A stretch of 64,000 nt of DNA from NCBI GenBank assembly GCA_016219985.1, contig JACRJO010000029.1:247019-311018 (forward strand). The letters run 5' to 3'. This document shows, one piece after another, positions 7,006 to 15,535 of this stretch. The notes below the pieces were generated by a model that saw only the letters and a list, made by a program, of their open reading frames with translations, did not search any database and had not been told where the DNA came from. The first letter of the stretch is position 1; every line of letters begins with the position of its first letter. The stretch comes from Sphingobacteriales bacterium (GTDB taxonomy: Bacteria > Bacteroidota > Bacteroidia > Chitinophagales > Chitinophagaceae). A program made the translations under genes and the position numbers.

Positions 7006-9138
7006 ATGCAAAGTTTCCGCACTGAGTTAGAGAATCCCCTCGTTGAAAAAGATATTCTTGAACTGGAAAAAAAGATCCGTCTTTTCCGCGAAGGAAAAAT
7101 GGACGAGGAAAAATTCCGCAGCCTGCGCCTGGCCCGTGGCGTTTATGGGCAACGGCAACCCGGTGTGCAAATGGTTCGTATCAAACTGCCCTACGGGAAA
7201 ATGACCCTGGCCCAGTGGAAACGCATCGCGGCCGTATCCGACGAGTACTCCACAGGTAACCTGCACCTGACCACCCGGCAGGATATCCAGATCCATTTTG
7301 TAAGCCTGGACCGCACTCCTCAATTATGGGCAGAACTGGAAAAAGACGATGTCACGATCCGCGAAGCTTGTGGCAATACCGTCAGAAATATCACGGCTTC
7401 GGATACAAGCGGTATTGACCCCGAAGAACCCTTTGATGTTACCCCCTATGCACATGCGATGTTTGAATATTTCCTGCGGAAACCCTTGTGCCAGGAAATG
7501 GGGCGCAAATTCAAGATCGCGTTCAGCAATACGGAAAAGGACACGGCCTACACGTTCATGCATGACCTGGGCGCCATCGCCAGGGTCCGTACCGTGGATG
7601 GCCGGGAACAACGGGGATTTAAAATAGTCATCGCAGGCGGACTCGGCGCCCAACCGCACCTCGCGGTCACCACGCATGAATTCCTCGAAGAGGATTTACT
7701 GATCCCCTATCTCGAAGCCGTGCTGCGTGTCTTCGACCGGCATGGAGAACGGAACAGCCGGCATAAAGCGCGGATCAAATTCCTGATTCAAAAGATCGGG
7801 ATAGAGACATTTAATGAACTGGTGGAGGAAGAACGGCTGGCGCTGACGCATCAACGATATTCAGTTGACAGTTGGCAGTTGACAGTTGACAGTAGGCAGG
7901 TTGACAGTTCGTCCTCCTTCGCTAAAGCTACGGAGGACGAGTCCATTAAATTCGCTGATCCCCTAAAATATGAATTATGGAAAAATACCAACCTGTTCAA
8001 ACAAAAACAGGAAGGGTATTACGCCGTATATGTAAGAGTGCCGAACGGCAATATTTCATCGGGTACCAGCAGGAGGCTCATTGAGAAACTGCAGGCGGTG
8101 ATTGCCGATGATGTAAGGGTAACGATCAACCAGGGACTGCAGTTCCGGTTTGTAAAACCTGCTGACCTGCCCTATGTTTACCAGGTGCTCGAGGCAGAAG
8201 GACTGGCTGCGCCGGGTTTTGGCAGTGTGGCGGATATCACGAGTTGCCCGGGTACCGATACCTGTAACCTGGGGATCAGCAACAGCACCGGTACGGCACT
8301 GGCCCTGGCCGAAGTAATTGAAGAAGAATTTCCCGAACTTTTATTCAATAAGGAAATTTCCGTAAAGATCAGCGGTTGCATGAACAGTTGTGGCCAGCAC
8401 AGTATGGCTTCGATCGGGTTTCATGGCAGCTCCCTGAAAGCCAGGGGACAGGTGGTGCCCGCCCTGCAGGTACTGGTAGGCGGCGCCGTACTGGGAAGCG
8501 GGGAGGCCCGCATCTCCGACAAAGTCATAAAAGTCCCCAGCAAAAGAGCGCCCCTGGTCCTGATCTCCATTTTAAATGACTATAAAGAAAAAGCGGCCAA
8601 AGGCGAAAGCTTTGCTGATTACAGCCGGCGAAACGGGGAGCTTTATTATTACGAATTATTAAAACCCCTGGCCAGTCTGGAGCAACTGAAGGATGAAGAG
8701 TTCATCGACTGGGGTCAGGAAGTAAAATTCGCCACCGCCATTGGCGTGGGCGAATGCGCCGGTGTGATGATTGACCTCGTGGCCACACTGATCCTCGAAG
8801 CGGAAGAGAAAATAACGGCTGCCGGGGAATGTCTCGCCGCCCAACAGTGGGCCGACAGCATTTACCATGCTTATTCCGCACAGGTGCACAGCGCAAAAGC
8901 CCTGTTGCTGCAGCAGGGGGTGCATTGCAATACACAGATCGGCATCCTGAATGACTTTGACCGCCATTTTACGGAAAAAGGCCTGTACAAAGAAGGTTCG
9001 TCTTTCAAACAGGAATTGCTGCGCATGAATGAGCAGGCGCCAACCGCTGAATTTGCCGCGAGCTACCTGGAGCAGGCGCTGGCATTTATCGCTTTTGCCA
9101 AAAATATCCGTGAATCGCTGGTATCAGCCGGAAACTAA
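7006..9138 (+). CDS. siroheme [4Fe-4S] sulfite reductase with C-terminal HEPN-like domain
   Basis: 710 residues. It reduces sulfite (or nitrite) with six electrons using siroheme coupled to a [4Fe-4S] cluster. The cluster ligands are C414 and C420 (SCPGTDTC) and C458 and C462 (GCMNSC). Two ferredoxin-like halves precede siroheme-binding stretches (STGNLHLTTRQDIQIHF near residue 85). The neighbours (cysNDH, cobA, siroheme synthase) and the sulfur operators point to sulfite rather than nitrite. The last 140 or so residues, after the catalytic core, resemble the HEPN-like extension common in Bacteroidota homologues. Residues about 286-314 are an in-frame run derived from intergenic repeats. The cobA gene converges 9 bp downstream. 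Confidence 0.9.
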   Translation: MQSFRTELENPLVEKDILELEKKIRLFREGKMDEEKFRSLRLARGVYGQRQPGVQMVRIKLPYGKMTLAQWKRIAAVSDEYSTGNLHLTTRQDIQIHFVSLDRTPQLWAELEKDDVTIREACGNTVRNITASDTSGIDPEEPFDVTPYAHAMFEYFLRKPLCQEMGRKFKIAFSNTEKDTAYTFMHDLGAIARVRTVDGREQRGFKIVIAGGLGAQPHLAVTTHEFLEEDLLIPYLEAVLRVFDRHGERNSRHKARIKFLIQKIGIETFNELVEEERLALTHQRYSVDSWQLTVDSRQVDSSSSFAKATEDESIKFADPLKYELWKNTNLFKQKQEGYYAVYVRVPNGNISSGTSRRLIEKLQAVIADDVRVTINQGLQFRFVKPADLPYVYQVLEAEGLAAPGFGSVADITSCPGTDTCNLGISNSTGTALALAEVIEEEFPELLFNKEISVKISGCMNSCGQHSMASIGFHGSSLKARGQVVPALQVLVGGAVLGSGEARISDKVIKVPSKRAPLVLISILNDYKEKAAKGESFADYSRRNGELYYYELLKPLASLEQLKDEEFIDWGQEVKFATAIGVGECAGVMIDLVATLILEAEEKITAAGECLAAQQWADSIYHAYSAQVHSAKALLLQQGVHCNTQIGILNDFDRHFTEKGLYKEGSSFKQELLRMNEQAPTAEFAASYLEQALAFIAFAKNIRESLVSAGN
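7858..7945 (+). repeat. intergenic-type repeat inserted in frame in the sulfite reductase gene
   Basis: A run of CAGTTGACAGTTGGCAG-type units followed by a palindrome with 9-bp arms (7909-7917 with 7932-7940). It is translated as SVDSWQLTVDSRQ then SSSFAKATEDES. These units are of the type found between genes in this phylum, not in sulfite reductases. Confidence 0.75.
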
Positions 9139-9147
9139 GCGGGGCAT

Positions 9148-9957
9148 TCATTCTCCCAGTTCCCGGAAAACGGATTTCCCGCTGCCGCCTTCGAACCAAC
9201 TGAAGCGTTCGCCGAGACGCAATACTTCTCCTATGATAACAAGGGAAGGTGAGGAAAATTCTTTCCCCGAAAAATCGGTGGTACATTGACGAAGAGTAGA
9301 CAGGTGTAATTGCTGGGCAGTGGTGCTGGCCTGTTCTATTACGGCTATCGGCCTGTCCGGGTCCGCTTCATACCGCATAAGGCCTTCGGCCAGTAACTGC
9401 AGGTTACGCGCCGCCATATAGATCACCAGTGTTTCATTTCCTGAGCCCATGGATCGCCAGGTGCATTCATCATAGGCCTGGGTGGGATTAAACGAGATAA
9501 ACCGCACTCCCTGTGCGTATCCCCTGGCCGTCAGCGGGATACCGGTATAAGCGGAAAAACCGGATGCGGCCGTGATACCCGGGATTATTTCAAAAGGGAT
9601 ATGGTGCTGTACCAGGCCCTCCAGTTCATCGAGCACATTACTGAAGAAAGCCACATCGCCTCCTTTTAACCTCAGTACTCTTTTCCCCTGCAGCGCTTCC
9701 CGGATGATCAATGCAGCCACCTGCTCGCGGGTAGAGGATTGTGCATTATATCCCTGTTTCCCGGCCAGGATAACCGGGATACCGGGTCTTGCATGCGCCG
9801 TGATGATATCGGGATGGACTAAGCGGTCCGAGATAATGATATCCGCCTCCCGCAGGCGCTGTTGCAATTTCAGGGTGATCAGTTCGGGGTCGCCGGGGCC
9901 GGCACCTGCAAGGGTGACAAAACTCCCGTCCTTATATTGAACTGTTGGTGCTGGCAT
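9148..9957 (-). CDS. cobA: uroporphyrinogen-III C-methyltransferase
   Basis: 269 residues. SUMT transfers two methyl groups from S-adenosylmethionine to uroporphyrinogen III to give precorrin-2, the precursor that the CysG-like domain at 5112-6629 turns into siroheme. Family motifs are LAGAGPGDPELITLK near residue 16, RLKGGDVAFF near 98, and EIIPGITAASGFSAYTGIPLTAR near 125. It is a stand-alone enzyme without the CysG N-terminal half, matching the split arrangement here. It is the last gene of the minus-strand series prx-cysH-cysD-cysN-cobA, 27 bp after cysN, and converges on the sulfite reductase gene that needs its product. Confidence 0.93.
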   Translation of the reverse strand: MPAPTVQYKDGSFVTLAGAGPGDPELITLKLQQRLREADIIISDRLVHPDIITAHARPGIPVILAGKQGYNAQSSTREQVAALIIREALQGKRVLRLKGGDVAFFSNVLDELEGLVQHHIPFEIIPGITAASGFSAYTGIPLTARGYAQGVRFISFNPTQAYDECTWRSMGSGNETLVIYMAARNLQLLAEGLMRYEADPDRPIAVIEQASTTAQQLHLSTLRQCTTDFSGKEFSSPSLVIIGEVLRLGERFSWFEGGSGKSVFRELGE

Positions 9958-9984
9958 CAGGCTGCGGTTAATTTTCCCGGAACA

Positions 9985-11226
9985 TCATTTTATGAGTACA
10001 GCCGCCACGGTACTGTTACTGGTCTCATCCACCAGGATGGCCGAACCGTATTCGCTGAGCTTTTCATAACTGTCGTACACCAGGGGGGTCGCCGTTTTAA
10101 TGGTGGCTTTCACCACTTCATTCAGTTTTACATTTCCCTCCACAGGCTGCTGCTGCAGGGTGTTCACATCAATTTTATACTCTACCTGTTTTACAATGGC
10201 CCTTACCAGCCGGCTGTTGTGCTGCAACAGGTACTTGTTACCGGTCATCAGGGGTTTATCATCCAGCCAGCAGAGCAATACCTCCAGTTCATTGCTGACT
10301 TGAGGGAGGTTATCCGACTTTACAATACTGTCGCCCCGGCTGATATCGATATCATCCGCTAACTGCAGGACGGCACCCTGGGGAGCAAACACTTCTTCCA
10401 CCTCCTTTCCCGCGCTCTCTACGGAAGCGATCGTGGTTTCAATTCCCTGGGGTAATACGGTTACCCTATCCCCTTTTTTATAAATACCACTGATTACTTT
10501 ACCGGCATAACCGCGGTAGTCATGCAGCTCGCCTGTCTGGGGGCGTATAACAAACTGCACCTGGAAACGGGGATCGGTGAGATTTACATCCTCATCTAAC
10601 TGCACTTCTTCCAAGAATTCAAGCAGGGGTTTGCCGGTGTACCAGGAAATGCGCCGGGATTTGTCCACGATATTATCGCCGTCGAGGGCGCTCATCGGGA
10701 TATAGGTGATATTCTTTAATCCCAGTTGCGCTGCCACCCCGTTGTAATCAATCACAATATTGTTAAACACATCCTGGGAAAATTCCACCAGGTCCATTTT
10801 GTTCACGGCCACCACCACGTGTTTGATGCGGAGCAGGGAGGCAATGATCGAGTGACGGCGGGTTTGTTCCACCACGCCCAGCCGGGCATCGATCAGGATG
10901 ATGATCAGGCTGGCATTCGATGCGCCGGTGATCATATTGCGGGTGTACTGCACATGGCCGGGCGCATCGGCAATAATGAATTTGCGCCTGGGTGTATTGA
11001 AATACCGGTAAGCCACATCAATGGTGATCCCCTGTTCCCGTTCAGCCCGGAGACCATCCGTCAGCAGGGCCAGGTCCACGGAACCATCGGAGCGGTTCCG
11101 GGTTGATTTTTCCAGCGCTTCGAGCTGGTCAATCAGGATATTCTTGCTGTCATACAGCAGTCTGCCAATCAGGGTACTTTTCCCGTCGTCCACACTGCCG
11201 GCTGTTATAAATCGTAATAAGTCCAT
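9985..11226 (-). CDS. cysN: sulfate adenylyltransferase subunit 1 (GTPase)
   Basis: 413 residues. CysN hydrolyses GTP to drive ATP sulfurylase activity of CysD, making APS. An EF-Tu-like GTPase domain comes first, with G1 GSVDDGKST near residue 10, G3 DAPGHVQYTRNM near 90 and G4 NKMD near 145. Beta-barrel domains follow (QFVIRPQTGELHDYRGYAGK). It ends soon after these barrels, so there is no fused CysC APS kinase. This fits a pathway that reduces APS directly. The gene is separated from cysD by 138 bp that contain an interspersed repeat. Confidence 0.94.
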   Translation of the reverse strand: MDLLRFITAGSVDDGKSTLIGRLLYDSKNILIDQLEALEKSTRNRSDGSVDLALLTDGLRAEREQGITIDVAYRYFNTPRRKFIIADAPGHVQYTRNMITGASNASLIIILIDARLGVVEQTRRHSIIASLLRIKHVVVAVNKMDLVEFSQDVFNNIVIDYNGVAAQLGLKNITYIPMSALDGDNIVDKSRRISWYTGKPLLEFLEEVQLDEDVNLTDPRFQVQFVIRPQTGELHDYRGYAGKVISGIYKKGDRVTVLPQGIETTIASVESAGKEVEEVFAPQGAVLQLADDIDISRGDSIVKSDNLPQVSNELEVLLCWLDDKPLMTGNKYLLQHNSRLVRAIVKQVEYKIDVNTLQQQPVEGNVKLNEVVKATIKTATPLVYDSYEKLSEYGSAILVDETSNSTVAAVLIK

Positions 11227-11230
11227 AGAA

Positions 11231-11285
11231 AGTCAAAATTCAAAAGTAAAACCTGCCCACCGGAGCTTTAGCGCAGGTGGGAGTC
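11231..11285. repeat. interspersed repeat between cysD and cysN
   Basis: An AGTCAAAATTCAAAAGT-type run followed by an imperfect inverted repeat, ACCTGC at 11251-11256 pairing with GCAGGT at 11273-11278. The same kinds of units occur elsewhere in the window. It interrupts an otherwise tight operon. Confidence 0.5.
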
Positions 11286-11364
11286 AAAAAACGGACAGTC
11301 TGTTAGGTCGTAGCCGTTCTTTGGATTCGCAGTTTCACTTTATTTAATCAATTATTTTACCAAG

Positions 11365-12276
11365 TCAAAAATACCCATTCTTCTTCCTGTCCTCCATCGC
11401 CGCTTCCGTCACTTTATCATCGATCCGGGTTTCCCCTCTTTCGCTGATGCGGGTCGCGATGATCTCGTTGATCACTTCCTCCAGGGTTTCGGCAGTGGAT
11501 TCGACGGCAGCCGTGCAGGTCATGTCCCCTACTGTGCGGTACCGTACTTTTTTGGTCATCACGATATCCTGCTCATCAGGCTGCACAAATTCACTGATTG
11601 CCACCAGTTGTCCCTCGTGCTGGATCACTTTCCGTTCATGGGCAAAGTAGATGGAGGGCAGGTCAATATTTTCCCTGCGGATATAGTTCCAGATATCCAG
11701 TTCAGTCCAGTTGCTGATCGGGAATACCCGGACATTTTCTCCCTTATGGATCTTACCATTGTAAATATTCCAGAGTTCGGGGCGCTGGAGTTTGGGATTC
11801 CATTGCCCGAATTCATCCCGCACGGAAAAGATCCTTTCCTTGGCCCTGGCTTTTTCTTCATCCCGGCGGGCCCCGCCGATGCAGCAATCAAAGCCGAATT
11901 CCTCGATCGTATCCAGCAGGGTATAGGTCTGCAGCCAGTTGCGGCTGGGAAATTTTCCCTTGGGTTCGGTCAGGTTTCTTTGCCGGATGGTATCCTGTAC
12001 CTTCCTGACCACCAGGGTGGCTCCTAACTGGTTTACCAGGGCATCGCGGAAATCAAGCGCCTCGGGGAAATTATGCCCCGTATCAATATGTACCAGGGGG
12101 AAGGGGATCTTACCGGGTGCAAATGCTTTGCGGGCAAGGTGCACCAGGGTAATGGAATCCTTTCCGCCGCTGAAAAGCAGGGCCGGTTTTTCAAACTGGG
12201 CGGCCACTTCCCGGAAAATATGGATACTTTCCGATTCCAGCTGTTCGAGATAGTTCAGGTGATAACTGTTATTCAT
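11365..12276 (-). CDS. cysD: sulfate adenylyltransferase subunit 2
   Basis: 303 residues, the usual CysD length. It belongs to the PP-loop ATP pyrophosphatase family, with LFSGGKDSITLVHLARKAF near residue 34. The family-specific GGARRDEEKARAKERIFS near residue 135 and the C-terminal KVRYRTVGDMTCTAAVES are both present. It forms APS from ATP and sulfate in complex with CysN. It follows cysH by 19 bp. Confidence 0.95.
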   Translation of the reverse strand: MNNSYHLNYLEQLESESIHIFREVAAQFEKPALLFSGGKDSITLVHLARKAFAPGKIPFPLVHIDTGHNFPEALDFRDALVNQLGATLVVRKVQDTIRQRNLTEPKGKFPSRNWLQTYTLLDTIEEFGFDCCIGGARRDEEKARAKERIFSVRDEFGQWNPKLQRPELWNIYNGKIHKGENVRVFPISNWTELDIWNYIRRENIDLPSIYFAHERKVIQHEGQLVAISEFVQPDEQDIVMTKKVRYRTVGDMTCTAAVESTAETLEEVINEIIATRISERGETRIDDKVTEAAMEDRKKNGYF

Positions 12277-12295
12277 ACGCTACTGTTCAGTTCCT

Positions 12296-13003
12296 TTATC
12301 GATGTGTTCGTTCTCCATGCAATCCGCATTCCTTCTGCGAGGTTTCCCACCACCACCGGCCTGCCCGCGGGTGTTCGCCGGGTTCAATGGCGCGGGTACA
12401 GGGGGCGCAGCCGATGCTGATAAATCCTTTATCGTGGAGCGGATTATAGGGTACATTATGTTCCCTGATATAATCCATCATCTCGGTATAACTCCAGCGG
12501 ATCAGCGGGTTGAACTTGTAGAGGCTTCTTCCTTCATCCCATTCGATCAGGGGCATATTCTGCCGGTTATCGGATTGCGCTGCCCGCAAACCGGTGATCC
12601 ATACTTTGGCGCCGGCCAGCGCCCGGTTCAGCGGGGCCACTTTCCGGATTTGGCAACAGGTCTTCCTGTTCTCTGCGGATTCATAAAAACTATTGATCCC
12701 TTTTTCGAGCACAAAGGCTTCCACCTCTTTTGCTTCCGGGAAATAAACCTGTATGGGTTTTTTATACCGGGCATTGTTGCGGTCCAGGAGTTCATACGCC
12801 TCATTAAACAACCTGCCGGTGTCGATCGTAAAGATCTTTACCGGCAGTTCATTTTTGAATATAATATCCGTCAGCACCTGGTCTTCCTGCCCCAGGGAAG
12901 AGGAGAATACCACCGTTCCCGGGAACCATTCCGTAACCAGCCTGACCGCTTCTGCAACCGTAGCCTGCTCCGCCTGTGCTATTTGTTCCTTCGTCAGCAT
13001 CAT
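12296..13003 (-). CDS. cysH: adenylyl-sulfate (APS/PAPS) reductase, [4Fe-4S] type
   Basis: 235 residues. The PP-loop region is VVFSSSLGQEDQVLTD near residue 30. Cluster ligands are the Cys pair in KTCCQIRKVAPL and the CxxC in IGCAPCTRAIEPGEHPRAGRW. The catalytic C-terminal cysteine lies in KECGLH. The CC/CxxC set marks the [4Fe-4S] enzymes that mostly reduce APS, and no cysC is present in the window, so APS is the likely substrate. The product sulfite feeds the reductase at 7006. The start overlaps the peroxiredoxin stop by 4 bp, indicating translational coupling. Confidence 0.93.
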   Translation of the reverse strand: MMLTKEQIAQAEQATVAEAVRLVTEWFPGTVVFSSSLGQEDQVLTDIIFKNELPVKIFTIDTGRLFNEAYELLDRNNARYKKPIQVYFPEAKEVEAFVLEKGINSFYESAENRKTCCQIRKVAPLNRALAGAKVWITGLRAAQSDNRQNMPLIEWDEGRSLYKFNPLIRWSYTEMMDYIREHNVPYNPLHDKGFISIGCAPCTRAIEPGEHPRAGRWWWETSQKECGLHGERTHR

Positions 13004-13635
13004 ATATTGGGCTGCGGCGTGTACCGCAGGTAGGGCTTCACCACTTTAACTCCTTTCGGAAACTTCTTATACGCGTCTTCCGTGGATACAGCGGGCACCA
13101 CGATCACATCTTCCCCTTCTTTCCAGTCGGCCGGTGTGGCCACGCTGTAACCGGCTGTCAGTTGCAGGGAATCGATCACCCGTAATACTTCATAGAAATT
13201 CCGCCCCGTGGATGCCGGGTAGGTAATAGTAAGTTTTATTTTTTTATCGGGCCCGATCACAAAAAGGGAACGGACGGTAAAGGTTTCAGATGCTTTGGGA
13301 TGGATCATATCATAGAGGAAAGCCACCACCCGGTCGGGGTCTGCAATAATGGGAAAATCCACATTGCAGTGCTGTGTTTCATTGATATCTTTTACCCAGT
13401 CCTTGTGTTTATCCAGCGGGTCCACACTGACGGCAAGCACTTTTACATTCCGCTTCCGGAACTCTTCCTGCAACAAGGCTGTTTTTCCCAGTTCAGTGGT
13501 ACATACCGGTGTATAATCCGCCGGGTGAGAAAACAGGACGCCCCAGCTGTCGCCGAGGTATTCATGAAAATCAATTTCACCGGCTGTGGTCTGCGCTTTA
13601 AAATTCGGAGCAATATCCCCTAAGTGTAGTGCCAT
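13000..13635 (-). CDS. 1-Cys peroxiredoxin (Prx6/AhpC-TSA family)
   Basis: 211 residues. The peroxidatic cysteine is C45 in SHPADYTPVCTTELG, and the C-terminal 1-Cys Prx domain (LRVIDSLQLTAGYSVATPADW) is present. No second catalytic cysteine is conserved. The enzyme reduces peroxides in the cytoplasm. It is the first gene of the series with cysH, cysD, cysN and cobA, directly behind an operator-covered promoter. This suggests peroxide defence is coupled to sulfur assimilation, perhaps because thiols or Fe-S enzymes are at risk. Confidence 0.93.
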   Translation of the reverse strand: MALHLGDIAPNFKAQTTAGEIDFHEYLGDSWGVLFSHPADYTPVCTTELGKTALLQEEFRKRNVKVLAVSVDPLDKHKDWVKDINETQHCNVDFPIIADPDRVVAFLYDMIHPKASETFTVRSLFVIGPDKKIKLTITYPASTGRNFYEVLRVIDSLQLTAGYSVATPADWKEGEDVIVVPAVSTEDAYKKFPKGVKVVKPYLRYTPQPNI

Positions 13636-13655
13636 AAGTTGATAATTTTAAGATG

Positions 13656-13686
13656 TAAAAATACGACAAATTCAATTTCCTACCAA
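13656..13686 (-). promoter_or_regulatory. promoter of the peroxiredoxin-cysHDN-cobA operon
   Basis: Minus-strand TTG (13686-13684) and TATTTTTA (13663-13656), 20 bp apart. Operator 5 covers the -33 element. Confidence 0.5.
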
Positions 13687-13695
13687 CCTGATAGA
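13679..13695. promoter_or_regulatory. 17-bp operator 5, peroxiredoxin-cys operon
   Basis: CCTAC-CAACCTG-ATAGA, a YCTAC-N7-RTAGR match with a one-base mismatch between arms. It lies between the promoter and the Rrf2 gene. Confidence 0.6.
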
Positions 13696-13731
13696 CTTAA
13701 ACAACTGCTAAACAAACAGCTGTATGTACCA

Positions 13732-14139
13732 TCAGGAAGCCAGGTCCTTTAAGGTCCTGTTTTCCAGTATCCCCAGCGAAGCGTCCCGTACTTCGATCAT
13801 CATGTCATGCAGCCCGCATTTTTTCTCATCACAGTGTTTGCACCGCTCGTAGAAGTAAAGACTTACACAGGGCAGCATGGCAATGGGGCCATTGACCAGT
13901 CTTACGATCGTGGCCACTTTTACCTTCGCGGGATCCTTGCTTAAAAAGTAGCCGCCTCCCTTCCCCTTCTTACTGTCGAGAATACCGGCTTTTTTCAATT
14001 CCAGCAGGATATTCTCCAGGAACTTGAGCGGGATCTTTTTCTTTTTCGAAATCTCGGAGATCAGTACCGGTCCCTGCTTGTATCGTTCGGTCAGGTATTC
14101 CAGTGCTTTAAAAGCGTATTGGGATTTCTTGGAGAGCAT
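13732..14139 (-). CDS. Rrf2 family transcriptional regulator, candidate sulfur regulator
   Basis: 135 residues. A winged helix (MLSKKSQYAFKALEYL, then GGGYFLSKDPAKV) is followed by a cysteine cluster C91, C100, C103 and C108. The spacing differs from the three-cysteine set of IscR and NsrR, yet could hold an Fe-S cluster. Rrf2 members include CymR, the cysteine-metabolism repressor of Bacillus. The gene sits directly upstream of the peroxiredoxin-cys operon on the same strand, and palindromic sites of the length Rrf2 dimers bind occur at the sulfur promoters. It is the best local candidate to bind them. It is followed on the genome, upstream in transcription, by osmC 9 bp away. Confidence 0.88.
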   Translation of the reverse strand: MLSKKSQYAFKALEYLTERYKQGPVLISEISKKKKIPLKFLENILLELKKAGILDSKKGKGGGYFLSKDPAKVKVATIVRLVNGPIAMLPCVSLYFYERCKHCDEKKCGLHDMMIEVRDASLGILENRTLKDLAS

Positions 14140-14148
14140 ATAAAAGGA

Positions 14149-14544
14149 TTAGTCTATGATCAGTTTATAGTTTACCGGGGAATTCTTCCTCAGCATGGCC
14201 GCCACCCCGCAATATTTTTCCAGCGATAATTCGATCGCCTTTCTCACTTTGTCCTCATTCCCGGCCGCGGTTTTAAGCCGGTATGTAATCTCCACACCCG
14301 TAAATACTTTCGGGTGCTCTTCGGTTTGTTCCGCTGCCGCTTCCATGGTAAGGTCCGAGAACTCCACCCGCATCTTCTCCAGGATATCCACCAGGTCGAT
14401 ACCAGAACAGCCGGCCAGCGCGGATAACAGGAGGGCCTTGGGACCATGCCCCTTCTTTTTATCACCGTCCACCGCGATCCGGTTTCCTTCGTGTTCGCTT
14501 TCAAACCGGTGCTCTCCTTTCCATACCGTTGTTGTCTTCATCAC
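14149..14544 (-). CDS. OsmC family peroxide-handling protein
   Basis: 131 residues with the two family cysteines C46 (ALAGCSGIDLV) and C112 (EKYCGVAAML), which reduce organic hydroperoxides in the Ohr/OsmC family. The N-terminal strand pattern (WKGEHRFESEHEGNRIAVDG) and GPKALLLSALAGC are typical of the YhfA/OsmC subgroup. It overlaps the CDF gene by 4 bp and precedes the Rrf2 gene by 9 bp, so the three are probably co-transcribed. A second methionine is an alternative start. Confidence 0.9.
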   Translation of the reverse strand: MMKTTTVWKGEHRFESEHEGNRIAVDGDKKKGHGPKALLLSALAGCSGIDLVDILEKMRVEFSDLTMEAAAEQTEEHPKVFTGVEITYRLKTAAGNEDKVRKAIELSLEKYCGVAAMLRKNSPVNYKLIID

Positions 14545-15530
14545 AATTCGTGTTTTTTATTCGTTGAGATATTTTCCAGTGTCCACCGGATTTCCTGCTC
14601 AAATTTATTCTTTCTTTCCCCACATTCCGCTTTTTTGCAGATCCGGCAGGAAAATGGCAGGCAGCCATCGCAATGGACGAAAAATTCAGGCGACTCCCCG
14701 AATTCTTTCCGTACCAGTTCGGCCAGGTTATCAATTTCCCGGTGCGCCTCGTGTACATTGAGGTACCAGGGCACGGTCAGGTGACAATCGAGGTGCAGGA
14801 CCGAGCCGTATTTGATCACCCGGAGGTTGTGCAGATCGATCCAGTTCTCCTGGCGGTTCTTATTCAGCAGGTCCACCATCCGGCTCAGCAGGCTGCTGTC
14901 TGCCTCGTCCATAATACCCGCAACGGACTTACGCAATATTTTATACCCGGTGACTATAATAATGCCCCCGAAAATAATAGCCACCACACTGTCGATCCAT
15001 GCCAGCCTGGTAAAATATAACAATACCAGCCCGACAATAATTCCAATGGTGGACAGGGTATCGCTCTGCAAATGGCGCCCGCTGGCCACGAGGGCCATGG
15101 AATTGTTCTTTTTCCCTGTGCGTAAGCAGAAATAAGCAATCAGGTAATTGGCTCCCGCGGCGGCAGCCACCAGCCAGATCCCCGTATCCAGCCGGTGGAG
15201 TTGTACCGGGTTAATCAGGTTCTGCACGGCTTTATAAAGGATGATGGCACCCGCACTGGCAATCAGGGTCCCTTCAATCGCCGCGGAAATAAACTCGGCC
15301 TTGCCATGCCCGTACGGGTGATCCCAGTCCTTCGGCTTGGCGGCCACATACAGACTGTACAGCCCGATGAAACCGGCCGTTACATTGACAATACTCTCGA
15401 GGGCATCTGTCAGGATCGCCACGGAATGGGTGGAATAATAGGCGATGAATTTAACGGCCAGTATGATTACGGACAGAATGGCCACCCATTTCTGCACCCT
15501 GAGGTTTTGCTTTTCCTTGCTAATACCCAT
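14541..15530 (-). CDS. cation diffusion facilitator (CDF) family metal exporter
   Basis: 329 residues. Six membrane helices span about residues 10-215. Metal-site motifs are ILTDALESIVN (helix II) and HPYGHGKAEF, with DSVVAIIFGGIII in helix V. The cytoplasmic C-terminal domain follows (LHNLRVIKYGSVLHLDCHLTVPWYLNVHEAH). It ends in a Cys-rich tail (CDGCLPFSCRICKKAEC) that is not general in CDF proteins and may bind metal. It likely exports Zn2+, Fe2+ or similar ions. The stop overlaps the osmC start, tying it to the OsmC-Rrf2 group. Confidence 0.9.
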   Translation of the reverse strand: MGISKEKQNLRVQKWVAILSVIILAVKFIAYYSTHSVAILTDALESIVNVTAGFIGLYSLYVAAKPKDWDHPYGHGKAEFISAAIEGTLIASAGAIILYKAVQNLINPVQLHRLDTGIWLVAAAAGANYLIAYFCLRTGKKNNSMALVASGRHLQSDTLSTIGIIVGLVLLYFTRLAWIDSVVAIIFGGIIIVTGYKILRKSVAGIMDEADSSLLSRMVDLLNKNRQENWIDLHNLRVIKYGSVLHLDCHLTVPWYLNVHEAHREIDNLAELVRKEFGESPEFFVHCDGCLPFSCRICKKAECGERKNKFEQEIRWTLENISTNKKHEL

Positions 15531-15535
15531 GATTT

